64,000 bases of DNA from Paenibacillus sabuli (GTDB lineage Bacteria; Bacillota; Bacilli; Paenibacillales; Paenibacillaceae). The stretch is from the NCBI RefSeq assembly GCF_014705605.1, contig NZ_JACXIZ010000019.1, positions 1-64,000 of the forward strand, given 5' to 3'. Positions 50,504-60,249 of the stretch are shown in pieces. A program made the position numbers and the translations under genes. Under the pieces are notes generated by a model that saw only the letters and a program-made list of their open reading frames with translations, did not search any database and was not told the origin of the DNA. Position 1 is the stretch's first letter. Each line of letters starts with the position of its first letter.

Positions 50504-53392
50504 TTACAGCGCCCGGTAGACGAGCGTCGCGAACTCGGCCCGGCTCGCCGACTGTCCCGGCTTGAAGTCATTGTCCCGGTACCCGCTGATCCAGCCGGCC
50601 TGCTTGAGCGTCAGCAGCATCGGCGCAGCCCAGTGCTCGACACTCACGTCGGAGAATGGACGGAGCAGCGGCGTCGACCCCTGCAGACGCAGCGCCGCGC
50701 CGAACATCGCCGCCATCTCCGCGCGCGTCACCGGATCATCGGGCGCAAAGGTCCCGTCCGGGTATCCCTTCACCCAACCGGCCGATACCGCGCGCATGAC
50801 GGCAGAGTAGGCCCAGTGCCCGCTCTGCACATCCTTGAAGGCGCCCGGCTGCGAACCCGCGCTCTCGATGCGGAAAGCCTTGACCAGCACGGCGACCGCT
50901 TCGGCCCGCGTGATGCTGCGGCCCGGTTCGAAGCGGTATTCGCCATATCCGCTCACGATCCCGGCCCCGGCCAGCGATACGATCGCCTCGCGCGCCCAAT
51001 GCTGGTCGATATCGACGAAGCCGGCAACGAGCGGCTGCACCTTCACGCTAAAGTGATAATGCTGATGTGTAAACGCGCTATTCGCGGTCGCTCGAATATA
51101 GTACGTGCCCGCCTTGAGCCGCCGATTGGTCGTCAAGCGGTCCTTGCCCGATTGTGACTGTACCGTGAACAGTTCTTGCTGCGTGCGATCGTACCCGCGC
51201 ATGGTCATCGTGCGCCCGGATGGAATATCGTCCAGGCTGATTGAGACGATGCTCTCCTGCTGGAGCCGCAGCTGGTACCAATCCTCGTCGTCGCTGCCGT
51301 CGATAACCCCGACATAGTCGGTATCGACTCTCACGGACGTCGCCTCGTAGGCCCGGTCGTTCGGTTCATTCGGATCCTCATAGACCGTCTGCAGCGCCAG
51401 CGTGAGCGTGTAGGTGCCCGCTACAGGACTTGCGTCGCTGGCTGCTGCGTTATGTACACGAATGAAATATTTGCCGGGCGTCACCGTGATGGACGTGGAG
51501 TCATCCGTCTGCTCGGTCTGCCCGTCCCCGTATTCGTCGAATTCCACCATTCGCCCGCCTGCGCGGCCGATGGCAAAAGCCGGATCGATGCGGACCGTGT
51601 CCGTCTCGAGCTTGGCATCCAGCGTACCGCCTTGCTCAAACGTAATCGCGAACCAGTCGCGGTCTCCGCTTTGATGAAAATTCCCGGTTATCGTTTGGCT
51701 CTGCGGCGGCAGCGTGAACGCCTCGATATTGTCGTCGTTGCTCTCGTACGGATCCGGCGCAATGCTGAAGTCGGACGTCAGCAAGTAGGGCAGCACATGC
51801 GTGCTGCTGGAGTCGTCCAACTGCAGCTCCACATGATACGTCCCCGCGCTCAGCTTCCACTGCACCTTGCGGCTGCCGGTCTTGACATTGACCGCAGCAG
51901 TCCCGCCATCCGCATCGTGCCGAATGAGATTGACCGGTGGCATGGGCTGGCCTGGCGAGGTCAGCCCCTGGAAAAGCAGCGTGACCGTACCGTCGTATGG
52001 CACCTTGAACTTGAACCAATCTTTTTCCTTCCCCGTATTCAACTGCGCCGATAGCTTGGTATACATCGGCAGCATGCGCGCCTGGGCCTTGGTCTCGTTG
52101 GGCTCGTAAGCATCCGGCCGATAGCTGGCCGTCAGAGCCTCGCCGACCTGCAACAGCCCGTAGCCTGCAGCCTCGTCCCAGCCGTCCTGCCCGACATCCT
52201 CGGCCGTCTGTCGTAAGAGCGCCCGCACCTGATACGGCTTCAGATTGGGGTATTTGGCCCATACGAGCGCGGCAGCTGCCGCCGCCTGCGGAGCGGCCAT
52301 CGATGTGCCTTCCTGCGTCTTGTAGCCGCCGCCCAGCTTCGTCGTATACACATCCCAAGGTGCGATGACATCGACCTCCGGGCCGGGATTGGCGCGCGGC
52401 TCCGGCTCCCCGGACGGCTTGGCGCCGCCGACCGCCAGCACGCTCGGATAGCCGGCCGGATACTTGACTGCCGCCTTGTCCCCGTGCTTCAGCCCATCGT
52501 TGCCGGTCGCGGCGACGAGCAGCACGCCGCTGCTCTCGGCATATTCGGCAATATCCCGCATATACGGCGAATGCCGGTACAGTCCGACCGACAGCAGGAC
52601 AATCTTGGCGCCGTGCTCGATGGCGTACAGGATGCCCTCGCCGAGCCGCTCTTCGTCGCCGTAGCCATCCGCATCCAGCGCCTTCACCGGCATAATGTTG
52701 GCGTTCCACAGCAGGCCCGCGACGCCTTGGCCGTTGTTGCCGACTGCGGCGAGTACGCCGGCCACGTTGGTGCCGTGACCGTTATCGTCCTGCGGATCCG
52801 CTCCGGGCTTCACCAGATTCGTGCCGGCGACGAGATTCGCCTTGAGATCCGAATGCTGAAGATCTACCCCCGTATCGACGATTGCAACGGTGAGCTCCGT
52901 CTGGTCGTGCGCGACCTTCCAGGCATCGGACGCCCCGATCAGCTTCAGGTAGCTCTGCTTGGCGAGCTCCGGATCGTCGGGAGCCGACTCGTCGGAGGTG
53001 GCCGTCAGCAGCTCTACTTTGCCGTTGGGATGAACATACTCCACCTCGGGGAGCGCCAGCAGCTCTTCCAGCCAGGCCTGGGCGTCAGCGCCGCGGGCCG
53101 GCTTCACCACTTCGATGCCGGCAGCGGGCTGACGGCGCAGCAATTGCGTATTCGGAAGCGTTGTTGGATGGGCGGAATCTTGCCATTTCAGCAGCCAGCT
53201 ATCGGTCAGACCGATCTCGGAGGGAGGACCGGTACGGACTTGAACGGGCGACGGGGCAGCTATCAGATTGGAGCAAGAGGGCAGCACCAGCGCGCATGCG
53301 AGCAGCACACACAGCAGCAGGCGGGCATTTGTTTTGGCCTTGCCCGCCGTCCGATCTTTACAATTTGGCTGTTGCCGGTTATATTTTGTCAT
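50504..53392 (-). CDS. surface subtilisin-like (S8) serine peptidase with SLH motifs
   Basis: A 962-residue exported protease. N-terminal signal (about 22-42) ends at a cysteine (LVLPSC), possibly a lipid-attachment site though the lipobox is imperfect. After a pro-region come the catalytic residues Asp173 (VAIVDTGVD), His206 (NGHGTNVAG), Asn298 (ATGND) and Ser364 (EGTSMAAPQ). Three pre-peptidase C-terminal-type beta domains follow (DAYEPNETKAQAR, DPYESNDDNIEAF, DPNEPNDRAYEAT). Three SLH motifs (about 790-962) end the protein, with TRAE, TRAE and SRAE intact. It should sit on the wall polymer modified by CsaB. Strong promoter at 53577-53605; start codon ribosome site weak. Confidence 0.93.
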   Translation of the reverse strand: MTKYNRQQPNCKDRTAGKAKTNARLLLCVLLACALVLPSCSNLIAAPSPVQVRTGPPSEIGLTDSWLLKWQDSAHPTTLPNTQLLRRQPAAGIEVVKPARGADAQAWLEELLALPEVEYVHPNGKVELLTATSDESAPDDPELAKQSYLKLIGASDAWKVAHDQTELTVAIVDTGVDLQHSDLKANLVAGTNLVKPGADPQDDNGHGTNVAGVLAAVGNNGQGVAGLLWNANIMPVKALDADGYGDEERLGEGILYAIEHGAKIVLLSVGLYRHSPYMRDIAEYAESSGVLLVAATGNDGLKHGDKAAVKYPAGYPSVLAVGGAKPSGEPEPRANPGPEVDVIAPWDVYTTKLGGGYKTQEGTSMAAPQAAAAAALVWAKYPNLKPYQVRALLRQTAEDVGQDGWDEAAGYGLLQVGEALTASYRPDAYEPNETKAQARMLPMYTKLSAQLNTGKEKDWFKFKVPYDGTVTLLFQGLTSPGQPMPPVNLIRHDADGGTAAVNVKTGSRKVQWKLSAGTYHVELQLDDSSSTHVLPYLLTSDFSIAPDPYESNDDNIEAFTLPPQSQTITGNFHQSGDRDWFAITFEQGGTLDAKLETDTVRIDPAFAIGRAGGRMVEFDEYGDGQTEQTDDSTSITVTPGKYFIRVHNAAASDASPVAGTYTLTLALQTVYEDPNEPNDRAYEATSVRVDTDYVGVIDGSDDEDWYQLRLQQESIVSISLDDIPSGRTMTMRGYDRTQQELFTVQSQSGKDRLTTNRRLKAGTYYIRATANSAFTHQHYHFSVKVQPLVAGFVDIDQHWAREAIVSLAGAGIVSGYGEYRFEPGRSITRAEAVAVLVKAFRIESAGSQPGAFKDVQSGHWAYSAVMRAVSAGWVKGYPDGTFAPDDPVTRAEMAAMFGAALRLQGSTPLLRPFSDVSVEHWAAPMLLTLKQAGWISGYRDNDFKPGQSASRAEFATLVYRAL

Positions 53393-53576
53393 AAATGGCC
53401 CTAGACCTCGATAAATAAAATAAGTGCTACTACGTTACAAGATAAATTCGCTTCGCGCAGGATATTCTCCTTTTTCTCGACAAACAAAGGGACTCTAGAC
53501 CTATGTAAGGGATTTAATGGAATTTCTTGCACTGCCTAAACCGCGCAGCTCCAGCCACCTTTGCAAACCGAATATT

Positions 53577-53605
53577 ATTATACGATGCGCCGCTCTTTCG
53601 GGCAA
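53577..53605 (-). promoter_or_regulatory. sigma-A-type promoter of the subtilase gene
   Basis: Minus-strand TTGCCC, 17-base spacer, TATAAT: -35 matches 4 of 6 and -10 is perfect. Confidence 0.62.
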
Positions 53606-53664
53606 CGATAAGTTTTTCAGCGTCCCGGAACGAATTCCCCTGCATGGAGAAAGCGCGCGGAGTC

Positions 53665-53693
53665 TTGCAATTCCGGGCCAGACCAAGGATAAT
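53665..53693 (+). promoter_or_regulatory. sigma-A-type promoter of the lipoprotein gene
   Basis: Plus-strand TTGCAA, 17-base spacer, GATAAT, about 76 bases before the start codon. Confidence 0.5.
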
Positions 53694-53768
53694 GGATACG
53701 AACCGGTGCGGGGCCGGACCGTCAGCGGCACCCGTTGCCTACCTTACGCATAAGGAAGTGATTCGAGC

Positions 53769-54815
53769 ATGCTGCGCTACGTAACGGAACAAAACCCGCA
53801 CAAACCGGCACGGAAATTCGTACCGGTGTGCGCGGCAGTGCTGGCCGCGGTGGCGATCGGCGGGTGCAGCAATGCGGCCGACGAGCAGCCGACCGGCGCA
53901 GCTCCTGCAGCCGAGAGCAAGCCGACTTCCAATAATGCGCGCGCGGGCGCCAGCGGAGCGGACGCCGGACCGGACCTGGCCATGCTTCAGCAATGGGGCG
54001 CTCAGTTGAATGCCGCCCGTCAGGCCTCGGAGCTGATCGACTTTATGGATACCCACATTGCTTCGGTCGAACAAGAAACGGCTGACGCGATGCTGCGCGA
54101 TCTGTTCACCTTTTATCGGACCGACCTGCAGCAGCTCAAAGAAGCGTACCAGCGACCTTTGGTGCAACGCGTGCTCGTCGACCTGCCCTTGCCGATCTCC
54201 GAGCAGGCGATGAATGACATTGCCGAAGAGGAGGTGCGCACGCTGCTCCAGACCACCGTCGACGGCTTTTACAAGCTGAAGGCTGCGGACGGCGTTGCTC
54301 CAATGGTAGATTATAGCGCTTTCGAAATATATGATCCCTATCTGTCGCCCGATCTGCAAGCCTATATTGCGTTAAAAGCGATGGAATCCGACAACCCCGC
54401 CGCCAGCGACGGCACGCTCATCGTGCCGTGGGACGAATTGGCAATGCGGGCGCTCGCGGCGGAGGCTTATCTCAAAGCCTACCCAGGCTCGGAGGAATAC
54501 GACGAAGTCAAATCGCTCATGAGTCTCTACCTGTCCCGCTACATCAACGGATCCAGCAATACGGATCCGTTCGAAGCCGGCACCTACCGGATCAAGAATG
54601 CGCTGAAAAGCAGCTACATGGAGACGGTCGCGGCCAGCCCGGACTCGATTGTCGGCACGATCGTCGCCGGATATCTGGAGGTGCTGGAGGCCAGCGGCTG
54701 GCAGGTGTATGAGCCGCAGTCCGAGGGGACGGCGCAAAACATCCCAGAGGTACACGAATTCACCCAAGGTCTGGATGCCCAATTGGAGAAGCTGCTCGGC
54801 AGCAAGAGCAAGTAA
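53769..54815 (+). CDS. hypothetical lipoprotein
   Basis: A 348-residue exported protein with a lipobox (AVAIGGC, lipidated Cys33). A Ser/Ala/Gly-rich linker (34-70) and an alpha-helical body follow, without family signatures I recognise (LFTFYRTDLQQLKEAYQRPLVQRVL, MAMRALAAEAYLKAYPGSEEYDEVKSLMSLYLSRYINGSS interval). ATG with AAGGAAGTGATT ahead. Divergent from the subtilase and convergent with the nuo operon. The helical body could bind a partner protein or cover a wall enzyme; this is conjecture. Confidence 0.8.
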   Translation: MLRYVTEQNPHKPARKFVPVCAAVLAAVAIGGCSNAADEQPTGAAPAAESKPTSNNARAGASGADAGPDLAMLQQWGAQLNAARQASELIDFMDTHIASVEQETADAMLRDLFTFYRTDLQQLKEAYQRPLVQRVLVDLPLPISEQAMNDIAEEEVRTLLQTTVDGFYKLKAADGVAPMVDYSAFEIYDPYLSPDLQAYIALKAMESDNPAASDGTLIVPWDELAMRALAAEAYLKAYPGSEEYDEVKSLMSLYLSRYINGSSNTDPFEAGTYRIKNALKSSYMETVAASPDSIVGTIVAGYLEVLEASGWQVYEPQSEGTAQNIPEVHEFTQGLDAQLEKLLGSKSK

Positions 54816-54829
54816 CAAGCAAGTAACAA

Positions 54830-54877
54830 AAAGAGGCCCCAGCCGGTACCGCAAGCGCCCGGCTGGGGCCTTCTTTT
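54830..54877. terminator. shared bidirectional terminator between the lipoprotein gene and nuoN
   Basis: AGGCCCCAGCCGG and CCGGCTGGGGCCT pair perfectly. T-runs lie on both sides (TCTTTTG on the plus strand, TCTTTTTG on the minus strand), fitting convergent genes. Confidence 0.88.
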
Positions 54878-54882
54878 GCTCA

Positions 54883-56430
54883 TCAATGCAGCAGCAGGTC
54901 GCCCTGCAAGGTGACGATGCTGCCGATCCACTCCAGCACCGGCCCCGGGACGAGCCCGAGCGCCAGCGTTCCGGCGACGCAGATCCAGATGACGACTGCC
55001 GTCGGCACCGGTAGGCGGATCGGTCCTCCCCCGTCGCTCTGCCGCAAAAACATTTGGCGCAGGATGGAGAAGTAGATAAAGTACGCAGCCACCGTCGCCC
55101 CCAGCATGACTGCAACCAGCCAGTAGGCATGGTGCTGGGCGGCGCCGAACAGGATGAACAGCTTGCCGAAGAAGCCGCCGCTGATCGGAAGTCCCGCGAG
55201 CGAGAGCAGCAGCACCGTCATCGCCAGCGCCAGTGCCGGCGAGCGATAATACATCCCTGCGAAGCCGCTCATCTCCTCGTGACCGGCCGCCTCGGCCACC
55301 GCGCTCGTCACGCCGAACGCGCCCAGCGTCATCAAAGCGTATGCCAGCAAATAGTAAATCAGCTCAGATAAATTGTTGGATTGAAAGCCGGCGACCCCAA
55401 CGCTTAGCGGCACAAGCAAGTACCCGGCATGCGCGACCCCCGACAGCGCCAGCAGCCGCTTCATGTTGCGCTGCTGCAGCGCCGCCAGCGTCCCGATCAG
55501 CATGGCTGCCGCCGCCAAAATCTGCAGCGCCAGCAGCATATCCTCTCCGACCGGCAGACCGCCGGCCGGGATGACCACCGCATTGTAGAAGATGCGCCCC
55601 AGCGCAGCCAGTACCGCCGCCTTGGCGATCACCGCGAGCAGTGCCGTCACCGGGGTGGCCGCCCCCTGATAGACGTCCGGGGCCCACGCATGAAAGGGTG
55701 CCGCCGCCAGCTTGACGGCCAGTCCGCCAAGCACGAACAACAAGCCGATATAAGCAAAAGCCTCGTAGCGCGCCGCCGCCTCCGCCATCTGCATGCCGAT
55801 CTGGCCCAAATGCGTCGTCCCTGTAATGCCGTACAGGTAGGACATGCCAAACAAGGTCACGGCGGACGAAATGCCGCCGATCACGACGTACTTGATCCCT
55901 GCCTCCGCTCCGAGCGACACCTGCTTGCGCATGCCGACCAGTACATAGGTCGTCAAGGCGAGCAGCTCCAAACCGACATACAAGGTAATCAAGTCGCCCG
56001 AGGACACTGTCACCATCGCCCCGAGCAGCGCCGGCAGCAGCAAGGTGTAGAACTCCCCCTTGTCCGGCAGCTGGGGATCGCTGCGCACGCTGCCAAGGCC
56101 GAGCAGCAGCACCATCGCCCCGCTGCCGAGCAGGATCAGCTTCATGACCGAGGCGTAGTCATCGATCCGATAGCTGTCGCCGAGCAGCCGCACCGGGGGG
56201 CGCGCTGCGGCTGCGGAAGGATTGAGCTCCAGCAGCCACCAGATCACGCTGCCCAGCGCGGCCAGGATGCCTCCCAGCGCGAGCCAGCCTATAATCTGGC
56301 GGCTATAGCGCTGCGGCAGCGCCAGATCCAGCAGCGCCAGCAGGACGGCGGCAGCGAGCAGCGTCAGCTCGGGCACGAGGAAGCCGAGGTCGCTGGCCCA
56401 CAGGCGTCCGGTCACATCTTGTTCAGCCAT
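54883..56430 (-). CDS. nuoN: NADH-quinone oxidoreductase subunit N
   Basis: A 515-residue antiporter-like membrane subunit of complex I with about 14 helices. Conserved blocks are LALTTYVLVGMRKQ (LYVGLELLAL context), KLAAAPFHAWAPDVYQGAATPVTALLAVIAKAA and MKRLLALSGVAHAGYLL. Lys residues in the helices form the proton path in the family. It is last in the operon, directly before the shared terminator, with a 4-base gap to nuoM. Confidence 0.95.
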   Translation of the reverse strand: MAEQDVTGRLWASDLGFLVPELTLLAAAVLLALLDLALPQRYSRQIIGWLALGGILAALGSVIWWLLELNPSAAAARPPVRLLGDSYRIDDYASVMKLILLGSGAMVLLLGLGSVRSDPQLPDKGEFYTLLLPALLGAMVTVSSGDLITLYVGLELLALTTYVLVGMRKQVSLGAEAGIKYVVIGGISSAVTLFGMSYLYGITGTTHLGQIGMQMAEAAARYEAFAYIGLLFVLGGLAVKLAAAPFHAWAPDVYQGAATPVTALLAVIAKAAVLAALGRIFYNAVVIPAGGLPVGEDMLLALQILAAAAMLIGTLAALQQRNMKRLLALSGVAHAGYLLVPLSVGVAGFQSNNLSELIYYLLAYALMTLGAFGVTSAVAEAAGHEEMSGFAGMYYRSPALALAMTVLLLSLAGLPISGGFFGKLFILFGAAQHHAYWLVAVMLGATVAAYFIYFSILRQMFLRQSDGGGPIRLPVPTAVVIWICVAGTLALGLVPGPVLEWIGSIVTLQGDLLLH

Positions 56431-56434
56431 CCGC

Positions 56435-58057
56435 TCACCCCCTTCCGACTGCCGCCAGCTGCCGCAGCAGCTGGACGGCCCCGTCCTGCAGCGAACCCGT
56501 CAGCAGCGACGGGTAGATGCCCAGCAGGACGATAAACGACAGTAGGACAACCATCGGCGCGGCCTCCACGAGCCGCGCGTCGCGCAGCGCTCCATAGGGC
56601 TCGCGCGGCTCGCCGTAGGCCACAGCCAGCACCGCCCGGAGCACATATGCAGCAGTAATGACCAAGCCGAGCCCCGCGACTGCGGCAATCCAGGGCATCG
56701 TCTCAAAAAGCCCAAGCAGCACCAGGAACTCGCCGACGAAGCCGGAGAGCCCAGGCAGCCCCAGCAGCGCGAGCCCGGCCACGAGCAGAATGCCGCACAT
56801 AAAGGGTAGCTCGCGCGCCAGTCCGCCCAGGCGGTCCAGCTCGGTCGTATGCGTGCGCTCGTACAGACTGCCGACCAGCAGAAACAGAAGCGCCGCGATC
56901 AGCCCGTGCGAGATTAGCAGAAAAACCGCTCCCTGCAGGCCGATGTCGCGCAAGGTCGCAAAGCCGAGCAGCACCAGCCCCATATGACTGACCGAGGAGT
57001 AGGCGAGCACGCGCTTGAGGTCGCGCTGCACGAGCGCCAGCACCGCTCCATAGAGCATGCTGATCGCCCCCAGCACGGCCAGCGCCGGCCCCCAGGCCTC
57101 GGCCTGGGCGGGCAGCAGCCCGATGCCGAAACGCAGCAACCCGTAAGCCCCCATCTTCAGCAATACCCCTGCATGCAGCATCACGACCGACGGGTGCGCC
57201 TCGGCATGTACCCGTACCATCCAGGTATGAAGCGGGAAGATCGGCAGCTTGATGCCGAAGCCGACGAGCAGCAAGACGAACACCGCGCCGGCCAATCCGT
57301 CGCTCAGATAGAACGGATTGTAGCCGCCCATCTCCTGCGGCAGCTGATTGGCGAAGCCTTGCGGATCGGCCAGATTGGCCAGCAGTTGATCGTAGCTGCC
57401 GCTATAGATAAGCGCAGCGCCCAGATCGCCGGGCTCGACGCGGATGCCCGCCGTCGAGATGAGGATCAGGAACGCCAGCAGCATCAACGCCGATCCGATG
57501 CCGTTGTAGATCAGGAATTGGACCGCAGTCTTCTCCCGGCGCTGATAGCCCCAGATGCCGATCAGGAAAAAGGCCGCAATCAGCGTAAGCTCGAAAAACA
57601 GGAAGAAAAGCACGAGGTCCCGCGCCAGGAACACGCCCAGCATCGCCAGCTCCAGCACAAGGAACCATATATAGAAAGCCTTGCGGCGCTTGACCACATG
57701 CACCGCGGCCAGCGCCGCCATCGTGGAGACCAGCACCGTCAGCAGCACGAGCGGCAGCGACAAGCCGTCCACCGCCAGATGATAGTGCAGCTGCAGCACG
57801 TAAGAAGCGGCAAATTGCGGATTGATCGTCTCCCGATTGAGCGGCAGCTCCGCCCAGACGGCGAGCTCGGTCAGGCCCCCGCTCCCCGATTCGAACAGCG
57901 CATAGAGCCAGCCCGCCAACAGCAGCGGGAGCAGCGTGGCCGACACGCCGACAATGCGCAGCAGCCGCTGATGCCGGCTGGGGACGAACAACAAGACCAG
58001 GATGCCCAGCCCCGGCGACAAGAGCAGCAGCGACAGGAGCGGCCAACTGTCCGGCAT
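56435..58057 (-). CDS. nuoM: NADH-quinone oxidoreductase subunit M
   Basis: A 540-residue antiporter-like subunit. Visible hallmarks are FFFELTLIAAFFLIGIWGYQ (the conserved Glu helix), GFGIKLPIFPLHTWMVRVHAEAHPSVVMLHAGVLLKMGAYGLLR and DLKRVLAYSSVSHMGLVLLG. The ATG at 58057 overlaps the nuoL stop (TGATG) and follows GGAAGGGGG, so translation is coupled. Confidence 0.96.
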   Translation of the reverse strand: MPDSWPLLSLLLLSPGLGILVLLFVPSRHQRLLRIVGVSATLLPLLLAGWLYALFESGSGGLTELAVWAELPLNRETINPQFAASYVLQLHYHLAVDGLSLPLVLLTVLVSTMAALAAVHVVKRRKAFYIWFLVLELAMLGVFLARDLVLFFLFFELTLIAAFFLIGIWGYQRREKTAVQFLIYNGIGSALMLLAFLILISTAGIRVEPGDLGAALIYSGSYDQLLANLADPQGFANQLPQEMGGYNPFYLSDGLAGAVFVLLLVGFGIKLPIFPLHTWMVRVHAEAHPSVVMLHAGVLLKMGAYGLLRFGIGLLPAQAEAWGPALAVLGAISMLYGAVLALVQRDLKRVLAYSSVSHMGLVLLGFATLRDIGLQGAVFLLISHGLIAALLFLLVGSLYERTHTTELDRLGGLARELPFMCGILLVAGLALLGLPGLSGFVGEFLVLLGLFETMPWIAAVAGLGLVITAAYVLRAVLAVAYGEPREPYGALRDARLVEAAPMVVLLSFIVLLGIYPSLLTGSLQDGAVQLLRQLAAVGRG

Positions 58058-59937
58058 CACCACCACCCCCTTCCCATCACGGCTACGAGCAGCAGGAGCA
58101 GACCAAGTGCGGCGAGCAAGCCGTAGGCCTGGACCTGCCCGCTCTGCAGCCGCGTGCCGAGCCGCCCCGCCCACAGCGCGGCCGAGCCGAAGCGGCGGAC
58201 CGTCTCGCCGATCAGCGCCTCCGGCCCCCGCTGCAGGCCGCGTCCTGCCGCCTGCAGCGGGATGACGAGCAGGACCCGATAGGCCGCGTCAACGTCGTAG
58301 CCGCGCTCGACCCAGCGCACGAGCCACGGCACGCGTTCGGAGAGCGCGGTCCGATTGACGACGCCCTTGCCGTAGATCAGCCAGCCGAGATAAATACCAA
58401 GCGCCCCGATCGCCGTGGTGACGATCATGACCAGCGCAGTACCGTGATGCGCCGCTTCGGAGCCGGTCAACCAGAGACTGAGCCGGCCAGCCCCGCTCCA
58501 AGGCAGCTCGATCAGACCCGCCAGCAAGCTGAGTCCGGCCAGCGCGACCATCGGGCCGGTCATCACGCCCGGCGACTCAAAGACCGGTCCGGGCTCCGAC
58601 CGCTTGCCGCCGAAGACAAGGAAGAACAGACGCGCCATATACAGCGCGGTGAGCAGTGCGGCCGCCAGTCCGACCGCAAACAGCGCCGGCTGCTCATGCA
58701 GGGCCGCAGCCAGGATGGCGTCCTTGGACCAGAATCCCGACAACGGAGGCAGACCTGCGAGCGCAAGCGCCCCGATGCCAAACGTCCAGGCAGTCAGCTT
58801 CATCCGCGGGCCAAGACCGCCCATCTGATGAATATCTTGCGTGCGTACGGCCTGAATGACACTGCCCGCGCCCAGAAACAGCAGCGCCTTGAAAAAGGCG
58901 TGCGTCACCAAGTGGAACATGGCCGCGCCCATAGCGCCCAGGCCAAGCGCCATCATCATATAGCCAAGCTGGCTGATCGTCGAGTAGGCGAGCACGCGCT
59001 TGATGTCGCGCTGCACGAGCGCAATCGTCGCCGCGAACAGGGCCGTAAAAGCGCCGACGCACGCGATCACGAGCATCGCCTCGGGCGAGGCCAGCAGCAG
59101 ATCGTAGGTGCGCGCCAGCAAAAACACGCCGGCCGCCACCATCGTCGCGGCATGAATCAACGCGCTGATCGGCGTCGGCCCTTCCATCGCATCGGGCAGC
59201 CAGACATGGAGCGGGAATTGCCCCGACTTGCCCGCCGCCCCCGCGAACAGCAGCAGAGCGATGAGCGTCACCGTACCGCTCTCCATGACGGCGGTCCCCT
59301 GGCCGCTCTGGAATACATTCTGAATCGAGTTGAAATCAAGCGCATGCTCGGGCATGTGCCAGTAGAGCAAAAGAATGGCCAGCAGCAGGCCGATATCTCC
59401 GACGCGCGTCACGATAAACGCCTTGTAAGCCGCAGCCCGCGCCGCAGGCTTGGTGAACCAGAAGCCGATGAGCAAAAACGAGCAGACGCCCACAAGCTCC
59501 CAAAATATGTATAGCGTCAACAGATTGTCGGACAGCACCAGCCCCAGCATCGCAAAGGAGAACAAGGCCAGGTAGCCGAAGAAAACCGAAATGCGCGGGT
59601 CGCTGCGCATATAGCCAAGCGCGTACAAGTTGACCAGCACGCTGACGATCGCCACCACCAGCAGCATCAGCGCGGTCAGGTGCGTCACCTCAATGCCGAT
59701 CGTAAGCGGCAGATCGCCGATGCGCAGCCAAGTCAGCTGCTGGCGAAAATCCCGCTGCCCCGGACCAAGCTGCTCCAGGAAAATCAGCACCGCGAGCATC
59801 AGCGCCATCAGATGGCCGACCAGCCCGATCAGCAGGGCCCCGGCGCGCGCGCTCCGTCCCAGCGCCGTAATGATTAAAAACGCGACAAGCGGAAGCAGCG
59901 GAATGAGCCACGCAAATTGCGAATAAATCGTCGTCAT
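58057..59937 (-). CDS. nuoL: NADH-quinone oxidoreductase subunit L
   Basis: A 626-residue antiporter-like subunit with the long C-terminal lateral helix. Blocks include LYIFWELVGVCSFLLIGFWF, GKSGQFPLHVWLPDAMEGPTPISALIHAATMVAAGVFLL and DIKRVLAYSTISQLGYMMMALG. ATG with GAGGAGGTAGCCG ahead, 3 bases after nuoK. Confidence 0.96.
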   Translation of the reverse strand: MTTIYSQFAWLIPLLPLVAFLIITALGRSARAGALLIGLVGHLMALMLAVLIFLEQLGPGQRDFRQQLTWLRIGDLPLTIGIEVTHLTALMLLVVAIVSVLVNLYALGYMRSDPRISVFFGYLALFSFAMLGLVLSDNLLTLYIFWELVGVCSFLLIGFWFTKPAARAAAYKAFIVTRVGDIGLLLAILLLYWHMPEHALDFNSIQNVFQSGQGTAVMESGTVTLIALLLFAGAAGKSGQFPLHVWLPDAMEGPTPISALIHAATMVAAGVFLLARTYDLLLASPEAMLVIACVGAFTALFAATIALVQRDIKRVLAYSTISQLGYMMMALGLGAMGAAMFHLVTHAFFKALLFLGAGSVIQAVRTQDIHQMGGLGPRMKLTAWTFGIGALALAGLPPLSGFWSKDAILAAALHEQPALFAVGLAAALLTALYMARLFFLVFGGKRSEPGPVFESPGVMTGPMVALAGLSLLAGLIELPWSGAGRLSLWLTGSEAAHHGTALVMIVTTAIGALGIYLGWLIYGKGVVNRTALSERVPWLVRWVERGYDVDAAYRVLLVIPLQAAGRGLQRGPEALIGETVRRFGSAALWAGRLGTRLQSGQVQAYGLLAALGLLLLLVAVMGRGWW

Positions 59938-59940
59938 CGG

Positions 59941-60243
59941 CTACCTCCTCATCTCGTTGTATTCATCGGCGCGGGACGCGCCGCGCGCGCGGAAAAGCGC
60001 AATGGCCAGCGCAATGCCGACCGCCACCTCGGCAGCAGCTACCGCAATCGTAAACAAAGCGAAAATCTGGCCCGTCAGCGCCGGGGCCGCGCCGTATTTG
60101 GCGAACGCCACCAAATTCAGGTTGACCGCGCCAAGCATCAGCTCGATCGACAGCAGCACGATGATGGTGCTGCGCTTCGCCAGCGCCCCGTACAGTCCAA
60201 TGCAGAACAGCAGGGCGGCCATCGTCAAATATGCGGACAGCAT
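59941..60243 (-). CDS. nuoK: NADH-quinone oxidoreductase subunit K
   Basis: A 100-residue subunit with three membrane helices (MrpC-like). The conserved glutamates lie in [18 protein letters not shown] and [17 protein letters not shown], and belong to the proton path in the membrane arm. It starts 6 bases after the nuoJ stop. Confidence 0.95.
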   Translation of the reverse strand: MLSAYLTMAALLFCIGLYGALAKRSTIIVLLSIELMLGAVNLNLVAFAKYGAAPALTGQIFALFTIAVAAAEVAVGIALAIALFRARGASRADEYNEMRR

Positions 60244-60249
60244 CGCAGG

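Larger units (their letters stand above)
53393..53768. other. divergent promoter region between the subtilase and lipoprotein genes
   Basis: 376 bases without a gene. It holds back-to-back promoters (minus 53577-53605, plus 53665-53693) whose start sites would be about 130 bases apart and diverge. The minus-direction leader is about 178 bases and contains a repeated AGGTCTAG. I recognise no riboswitch. Confidence 0.6.

Noticed and set aside
53393-53576. Riboswitch in the leader of the subtilase gene
   Set aside because: The leader is long enough, but I could match no known aptamer core or terminator/antiterminator pair.
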